Shown here: piece after piece, positions 57,884 through 64,000 of the stretch
How the letters are laid out: each line of letters opens with the position of its first letter
How positions within the stretch are numbered: the first letter of the stretch is position 1
NCBI GenBank assembly: GCA_015680685.1
Contig: MNCI01035354.1
Coordinates: forward strand, 687,726-751,725
Direction of reading: 5' to 3'
Source: Gnetum montanum
Taxonomy: Eukaryota > Streptophyta > Gnetopsida > Gnetales > Gnetaceae
Length of the DNA: 64,000 nt
The notes under the pieces: generated by a model
Seen by the model: the letters and a program-made list of their open reading frames with translations, nothing else
Told to the model about the DNA's origin: nothing
Database searches by the model: none
Translations under genes and position numbers: made by a program

Positions 57884-57888
57884 TGTAT

Positions 57889-58190
57889 GTTTTCCCCTAT
57901 CATGTTCATGTTTGGCCTTCTTAATAGCTTCTCATCTAGCTTGGGATTCTGTTGGTTAATAGGATCTAGTCATATTATTTATAACCTATTAGCCTCCATG
58001 GTTGTGATTAAGACTAGATCTCAATAGAGTAGTTTGAAGCATGGATGGAGTTGATTGATCAGGTTGTAGTACAATATTATCTTGTAGGTCTCTCCATTTA
58101 AAGTATTTTTCTTGATGAAAAATGAAAGTAAATTTAGAATAATAAGGATTAGAGTGAACATAAGAGATTCTTACTTACAACAATTCATAG
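57889..58190. other. Spacer without recognised features
   Basis: About 300 AT-rich bases between E2 and C; CATAG at 58186-58190 is the presumed target duplication of C. Confidence 0.5.
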
Positions 58191-58337
58191 TGAAACACCA
58201 CAAAATTCGAAGCTTAGCACTTGCCCGGCACCAAGAAGGACCCTGAGACTCACGGACGACCTCAGCTACATGAGAAGTCATACGTGGCAGTGTTGGGACT
58301 TAAAATGCTTGTTTTTTTTACTAAGTATACTGTGCCA

Positions 58338-58695
58338 ACGTATACGCCCAAGTTCACATCTACAGCGTATACGCCCAGCGTATACGCCTGACCCCTACAA
58401 CGTATACGCCTAACACTCTACAGCGTATACGCCCGGCATTCCAGCGTGTACGCCCAGGTACTGCAGATGCATAAGCTCGACGACAAAATCTCCAATGACA
58501 GCATAAAGATAACACCAAAGAGCAAGAATTGAAGCAAGTGGCCATCCTTCAGTGTATACGCCTGCATCCGCCAGCGTATACGCACAGCATCCGTCAACGT
58601 ATACGCCCAGCACTCAGCATCTTCACCCCAGTTCACGCCCAACACCTCCAGCATATACGCCGACTTGATACGGCGTATACGCCTAGCGTATACGT
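58338..58695. promoter_or_regulatory. GCGTATACGC palindrome array in C U3
   Basis: Twelve copies at 58338, 58365, 58378, 58400, 58423, 58444, 58552, 58574, 58597, 58651, 58673 and 58686. Five are exact; the others differ at one base, nearly always a CpG transition. Most neighbours are 21-23 bases apart, about two helical turns, with two pairs 13 apart. TATA is 93 bases downstream. Confidence 0.85.
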
Positions 58696-58787
58696 CCAAC
58701 AGATGTAAAATATTATATTTCTGTAAAGTCTGTGCACCCGGTCAACGTGCCATGTGTCGCCCAACCCGAGTCTAGCGTAACAACCTG

Positions 58788-58795
58788 TATAAAAA
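58788..58795 (+). promoter_or_regulatory. TATA box of C LTR
   Basis: TATAAAAA in CCTGTATAAAAACCCC. Confidence 0.72.
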
Positions 58796-59386
58796 CCCCG
58801 ATTTCCCACTTCACCAAGGTCGGTTGGAAAAATCCCGGAGCATACCAGAGAACATTTACGCTGCGCAAAAGAGCTGAAACCCTCATACGTTGGGAAGCCC
58901 TGTACGCTGCAGATACAGTCTCTACGCTCCGCTCGCCCTGCAGACCAGCCGAGTCATCCCTGTATACGTCGGGGCTTTTCGTCTGCCTTGTGTTCCCACA
59001 CGACTGTGTTAGACCAGTGCATTGTACTTTGACTCTGTAATACCATTGTTTACATTCGCTGCATAAGTTCTTTTACAGTTTTACGTCAATTTGGCACACG
59101 CATTACTTACGCCTGTTTACGCTCACGCTCCATTTCTATCTGTTTTACGCTGTTTACGCTTAATTCACGCTTGCCACACAGTTTACGCATAACCCAGCGT
59201 ATAGCATTTTCCGTAAGCGCGGAGAAATCCTTGTCTGATCCGCGTGTGGACCACCCAAGGTACTCTGCCTTCGTGCATTCCAGCTCACCCTCAGGCAAAG
59301 GCAGGGTCTTCTGTACTCGTCCTGCGATCCCGCAACCTCTATTTTCCTTCCAGCCGGAGACCGACAATTTCAGGCGGTACAGAAAC

Positions 59387-59403
59387 TGGCGCTAGAAGGA
59401 GGG
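59387..59403 (+). other. Primer binding site of C
   Basis: TGGCGCTAGAAGGAGGG, identical to B. Confidence 0.9.
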
Positions 59404-60097
59404 TCTCCTAAAACCTTATCTGCAAATTTCCCAGCGTTTACGCTGTTAAGCGTCTACGCCGCCAATTGCACGCCGCTCCCTGCTGAAACCCTTCAGTGGT
59501 TACGCCGCCCAGCCTAAAACCCCAGCCTGTAACTGTCCAGCGTCTACGCTATTCAGTATTTACGCCCCCTTGTAAAAATTCCCTCTGAAAACCATACACT
59601 GCCTTGTTTTTACGCTGAGTTTTGCTTTTACGCTGTCATTATTTATGCCCTGCATTATTTACGCTGAGCTTTGCTTTTACGCTGTGCATTGTTTACGTTG
59701 TCATTGTCTATGCCCTGCATTATTTACTGAGCCTTGTTTACGTTGAACCTTGTTTACACTGAGTCTAGTTTACACTCCCTTGTTTTTTACGCTCCCCTGT
59801 TTTCACGCTGCAACTGGTTTACATTGACCTGTTTTACACCGAGCTTGTTTTACGCTCCTCACTTTTATGCTGAGCCTTGTCTTATGCTGTCTTGCTTCTG
59901 CACCCTTTTTTACACTGTACCTTTACGCTGTACACTGTCTGGCATATACGCTGAGCCACTTATGCCGTAGACTCGTCTACGCTCAACGCCTACGCTAACG
60001 TATACGCTGTCATACGCCGTCAGCTGAAGCGTATACGCTGTACACTGTGCAATATGCCAATTTCACTCCAAATTGTCATACCCCTTAATAATTCATC
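59404..60097 (+). repeat. Leader rich in TTTACGCTG-like units
   Basis: More than twenty degenerate units of TTTACGCTG/TCTACGC spread through the untranslated leader; similar units also occur in U5 from about 59100. Confidence 0.75.
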
Positions 60098-62577
60098 ATG
60101 AACCCTGTGAACACTACCGGTGCGATGGCTCACGTAACAGACATCATGAACATCACAACCGTCCAACAGCCCATCGCATAGTACCCGGGAATGCAACCCA
60201 CAGCGAGGCCCCGCCGATCCCTAAGGTTACAGGGGAGAGATCCAGCCTCCAACATAATCACCCAAGACTAGTATAATTTTATATGTATTAAAATACAAGC
60301 TGGCCTGGCCGTTGACCGAGCTGAAATGGAAGTGAAGAGGCAGTTCGAACTCTTCTACAGGGGAGGATACGAGTTCACCCCTTCCCCATACGATATAATC
60401 CCTGCCCCTGAACAATATTCGGAACTCATCACACAGCTCCTCCTCCACAAGTGCCAGTCGTTAGACCAGCCCGCACTAGAGCCTCAGCCAGAGGAGGAGG
60501 ATGACTTCGCCGCTCAATCCGAGCACGAAGACTCCTACCATACCCTAAGCCCACAAGTACAGGTTAATCCCATTTTCCATCCTGAGACAGGGGATATCCT
60601 GCCCGTACAACACCTTAGATTCACCCAGGCTCAAACGCCACCACCGAAAACAGCAGCACTCATGCATATTCCTCTCCCGAGTGATCACTAACCCAACACC
60701 TTCCCTCTCACACTTATCCCTAATGCAGCTGCGAGCTCATCCTCACGAGCACCGCCTCCTCATGACAACATAGGTGTAACGTCCCCACCCCGCGTAATAG
60801 GGATGCCACATGTGATTCTGGCATCTACATCCGCTCACTTCATACCGCACATCCAAACGCATACAGTTCCCCAAACAGCCGTGACCCAACAGGGAGCCCC
60901 ACCCAACAGGGAGCCCCAGCGCACAACGTGGCGGGACAATGGCCAGCGAGGGGAGTGTCATCACACCAAATTCCCCATCACCATGCACCACCCCACACAA
61001 TCCCACCAACCAATGTTCCCCAAGCACAGCCCCAGCTACAACAACAACAGCCACAACATTTTCCCTACGACGTGCCATCCGTAACCTTTCCACAAGCACA
61101 ACCACCACCCACGCAGCTGTCGGTCTTTCAGCCCACCATACAACAATCTAACTTGTATAACATACCACAACCCCAAGCCGCAGCATCACCGATCGCCCAA
61201 GACTGGGTGGACGCCAAAAAACTAATGTAGGAGCTCACTGACGAGGTGAAGCGCCTCAAAATAGCCGCTGACGGAGAGCTGAAAGTAGTGGATTTCTACA
61301 ACGATGACCCCATCAGCTCTTCAGTCCCACCTCTAACCTTACCTAAAGGTGTCTCCTTGCCCACATTGACCAAGTACAACGGGGATACAGATCCCAATGC
61401 ACATCTCATAACATTTAGACTAGAGTGCGCGTTGCTCCAGGCATGGCCCCACTCCATACTACGAGTATTCCCCATGTCGCTCGCAGGGAGAGCACTCGAC
61501 TGGTACCGAGCCCTGCCCATGAACTCTATCTTTTCCTTGGATGATCTTTTACGCCAGTTTGTGACCCGGTTCAAGTACAACTTGAAACCTGAGGCCACGC
61601 TAGACAGCCTCATGCAGGTCAAGCAAGCACCGCTTGAACCTGTACAAAAGTTTATTCAGAGATGGAGTGCGGCTCTCAACGAGCTATACGAGCTAATCTC
61701 TCCAACTTATCTACTTACAATTCTGAAGGGGGCCGTCAACGATTTCTTCAAGTCCAAATTATATTACCTTAACGCACGTGATCTTAATTAGGCATTTGTG
61801 CAGATAAAAAACATAAAGGAAGCGGCTCAAAACAGCCACGACCCAGCATACTCGGCCTTCAGAAACCAACACACTAAAAAGGATAAAGAGAAAGCCAAGA
61901 CAACTATAGCAGCAATAGTAGGAGCCCAACAAACGAACATCACACCCCAACAAAAACCACCTGCAACCCCTACTAACTACTATAAACTTGCTCCCACAAC
62001 AGCCCCGGAGTCATCATCATCACAGAACCCAACAAAACGTACACGCAATTTCGAGAGGAAAGAACCCTCTCAATACACGCCTTTGCCGATGAAACCATCC
62101 CAGCTCTTTGATCAGCTCCTAAAAGCTGGGCTGATGACACACAAGCAGTTATCCCCTGCGGCCATCCAAAGACATGAACGGTTCTGGCAACTCATACAGA
62201 ACCCAAGCTTAGCAACCCCGGATGAGCCGCCCGTACCCAAAGGCTTTAGGATGGATCGCTTCTGCGACTACCATCAACGCAACGGGCACGGAACAGATTA
62301 CTGCTTCACCCTGAAGCAAGATATCCAGCGGATGATTGATGACGGCAAAATCACTTTTGATGAGGCTAACCTGGTCCAGCCGCAGAATCAGGCTATGCGG
62401 GTGTACAAGGATCCCCTGAACACCCAAGAGGCCCTGTACATGATTAGCACGATCTACTTCGATGGTGATTCCGAGGCAAGTAACATTAACACCATCTACC
62501 CTCAAAACACACAAGAAACGTCTCATAGGCCATTCGTAGTGCAGATTCCTCCCGCCGTGACCACACCCACACCCTAA
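60098..62577 (+). pseudogene. C gag
   Basis: From ATG 60098 (MNPVNTTGAMAHV), with stops near 60178 and 60267, YNFICIKIQAGLAVDRAE and EDDFAAQSEHEDSYHTLSP up to 60691. A frameshift between about 60700 and 60930 follows, then one frame: KYNGDTDPNAHLITFR, GRALDWYRALP, FIQRWSAALNELYE, and the knuckle C-D-Y-H...G-H...C near 62263-62303. Stops at 61228 and 61789 are TAG. Compared with B, several B stop positions here read Q or R. Confidence 0.92.
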
Positions 62578-62949
62578 TCACCACGCGTCCCCCAGCAGCC
62601 CTATGTCGTCCGTATACCTTCAGCCGTACCTACACCCTTAAAGCCACTAATCCCTCCCACTCGGCCTGCTCCTTTCGTAGTCCGAGTACCACCAGCCATT
62701 GCAACAACCGAGGTCCAACCTCCACCGAAACCAACCCCGTATGTTTTTAGGACACCCAAAATTCCTAACAATCATCAAACCTCTACCACACAGGCGCAGG
62801 GCAAACCTCGCCCCTACGTCGTCAGGGTCCCTAGCCAGCCTTCGGCTCAAACGCCTCCCACTGACCAAACGCAACCCCGCCCATCTCCATATGTGGTGCA
62901 CATCCCAAGGTAATCTGAGGCCCCCAAACTAGCTCCACCTCCACGCCAT
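62578..62949 (+). pseudogene. C gag-protease linker with PYVVRVP repeats
   Basis: In frame with gag and protease. Six copies of P(Y/F)VV(R/Q/H)(I/V)P, the first at about 62531 and the last near 62890, separated by proline- and threonine-rich spacers. Stops at 62575 and about 62912. Confidence 0.8.
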
Positions 62950-64000
62950 ATGCGAGAACACTTGGCTGATAGGCTTACGCGTGAACGCTTGGAGAAAAAG
63001 CACCAACGATTGGCTCTAGGGCCACCCAAACCTACTCCACTCAATTCCATACCCATGTCGCCGACTAACGATCAGTCAAATGCAAGTAATCAGGGTGAAC
63101 CATCATCTAAAACTACAGCACAAAACAAGGATGACAGGCCACTAAAACACGAAATAAAGCTGTTGGGCCCAATGGACCCAATCGCTGCTGACAAGAACGT
63201 CTCCAACAGTAGAGACTTTGTGACGGCTTTACCCCAAGTCACCCAAGCGCTGAAAAAAAAGAACACTTCTTTGAGCTTGTATGACTTAGTCCTAACATCC
63301 CAAACTCATCAGGAAGCTCTCGTACGCATGCTCACGTCGATCCCGGTCAGTGAAGACTTGCCCCCGAGCGAACCCGCCATTCATGCCGTAATGTACTCAT
63401 CTCGTGGCGTCATCCCTAAACCCTTGAACTTCCATGATGATAACATCAAAGTAGACAAGAAGACGGGGGAGACAACGACAATCCCCATGTTCATAACAAT
63501 ACAAGTAAACCAGTTCAAAATACACAGAGTCCATGTAGACGATGGGGCGGCCACAAACGTCGTACCCTATCCCATCATTGAACAACTGGGGTTTACTGAC
63601 TTAATTAAACCTACGACAACAACATGTTTAAAGTCATTCAGCGGGTCACGTGTACTGGTCAAAGGCACGATAACCTTAGACTTCATAGCGGGAGACCAGT
63701 TCCCCACATCCGCTGACTTCCTGGTTGTCGATGAGATGCCAGGGTTCAACTTGATATTAGGAAGACCCTGGTTGGCCCAACTAAGAGCCGTTTCTTCCCC
63801 TATACATTAGGAGATTCACCTACCATATGAGGGCGGTGAAATCGTCATCCATGGGGAAGCGGTCACTCCCATTATTTCATCGCACACGGACAGCGACCAA
63901 GGCTCCGAAGTTGAACTCGCGAAGTCTAGTCAAAATGACGCAAACGAGCCACAACTAGTGGGTGGTAAATCTTCGAACACGGGACAAGAGCCTCCTAAAA
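62950..64000 (+). pseudogene. C aspartic protease, continuing past window
   Basis: REHLADRLTRERLEKK, NTSLSLYDLVLTS and MFITIQVNQFKIHRV precede active site VDDGAATNVVP near 63534-63560; DEMPGFNLILGRPWL follows. A TAG at 63808-63810 stands where B has CAG (HQEIHLPY), after which the frame stays open to the window end. Confidence 0.92.

Larger units (their letters stand above)
58191..59381 (+). repeat. C 5' LTR
   Basis: 1,191 bp; start and R/U5 align with B (for example CACCCTCAGGCAAAGGCAGG near 59286). Ends GGCGGTACA. Confidence 0.9.
58191..64000 (+). mobile_element. C: Tat/Ogre-like element, right part outside window
   Basis: 5' LTR 58191-59381, primer site 59387, leader, gag and protease, all homologous to B but clearly diverged and more GC-rich. 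The LTR starts TGAAACACCAC as in B and is half as long, lacking the Hsp70-like block. One frameshift in gag and a few stops. Confidence 0.94.

Noticed and set aside
58338-58695. CRISPR-like array
   Set aside because: Repeats are only 10 bp, palindromic, inside a plant LTR before a TATA box; no cas genes and a plant genome.
58360-59040. Several overlapping frames in C LTR
   Set aside because: They arise from the palindrome array and GC-rich U3; they span TATA and are not conserved.

Overview
This is nuclear DNA from a large-genome plant, made almost entirely of LTR retrotransposons; I see no intact host gene, tRNA or rRNA. The Ty1/copia SIRE-like, Athila-like, Tat/Ogre-like and chromovirus-like lineages are plant-specific. 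The many eroded, nested elements fit a gymnosperm-like genome, but the species call is inference.

Layout. (1) 1-6001: a copia element, its 5' LTR cut by the window edge, inserted into (2) 6002-9391: the 5' part (reverse strand) of a chromovirus-like Ty3/gypsy element with one LTR. (3) 9680-48574: E1, an Athila-like element with target duplication CTAAT/CTGAT. Its 5' LTR is split by (4) 10059-36318: D, a reverse-strand Tat-like element with duplication ATCAT. One LTR of D is split by (5) 10520-24857: B, a Tat/Ogre-like element of 14.3 kb with duplication ATTTA. E1 also holds (6) 44852-47547: a D-related solo LTR with duplication CTCAG. (7) 50834-57883: E2, a sister of E1 that lost most of pol, with duplication TGTAT. 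(8) 58191-64000: C, a relative of B that runs off the window. Short stretches without recognisable content lie at 9392-9679, 48575-50833 and 57884-58190.

Most noteworthy: short CpG-containing palindromes repeated in the LTRs (AGACGTCT, GCGATATCGC, GCGTATACGC), the last two just upstream of the TATA box; U3 regions that differ between relatives sharing R/U5, two of which carry host-gene remnants (an Hsp70-8-like piece in B, a RuvB-like Walker A piece in D); and, in D, an archaeal-type RNase H placed before the reverse transcriptase in the same frame. Most coding damage is in-frame stops of the kind produced by deamination of methylated cytosine.

Assembly problems: 677 Ns at 29054-29730, smaller Ns at 23037, 27288, 27625-27627 and 31489, a 43-C run, and an inverted duplicate at 26897-27624 that is probably a join error.
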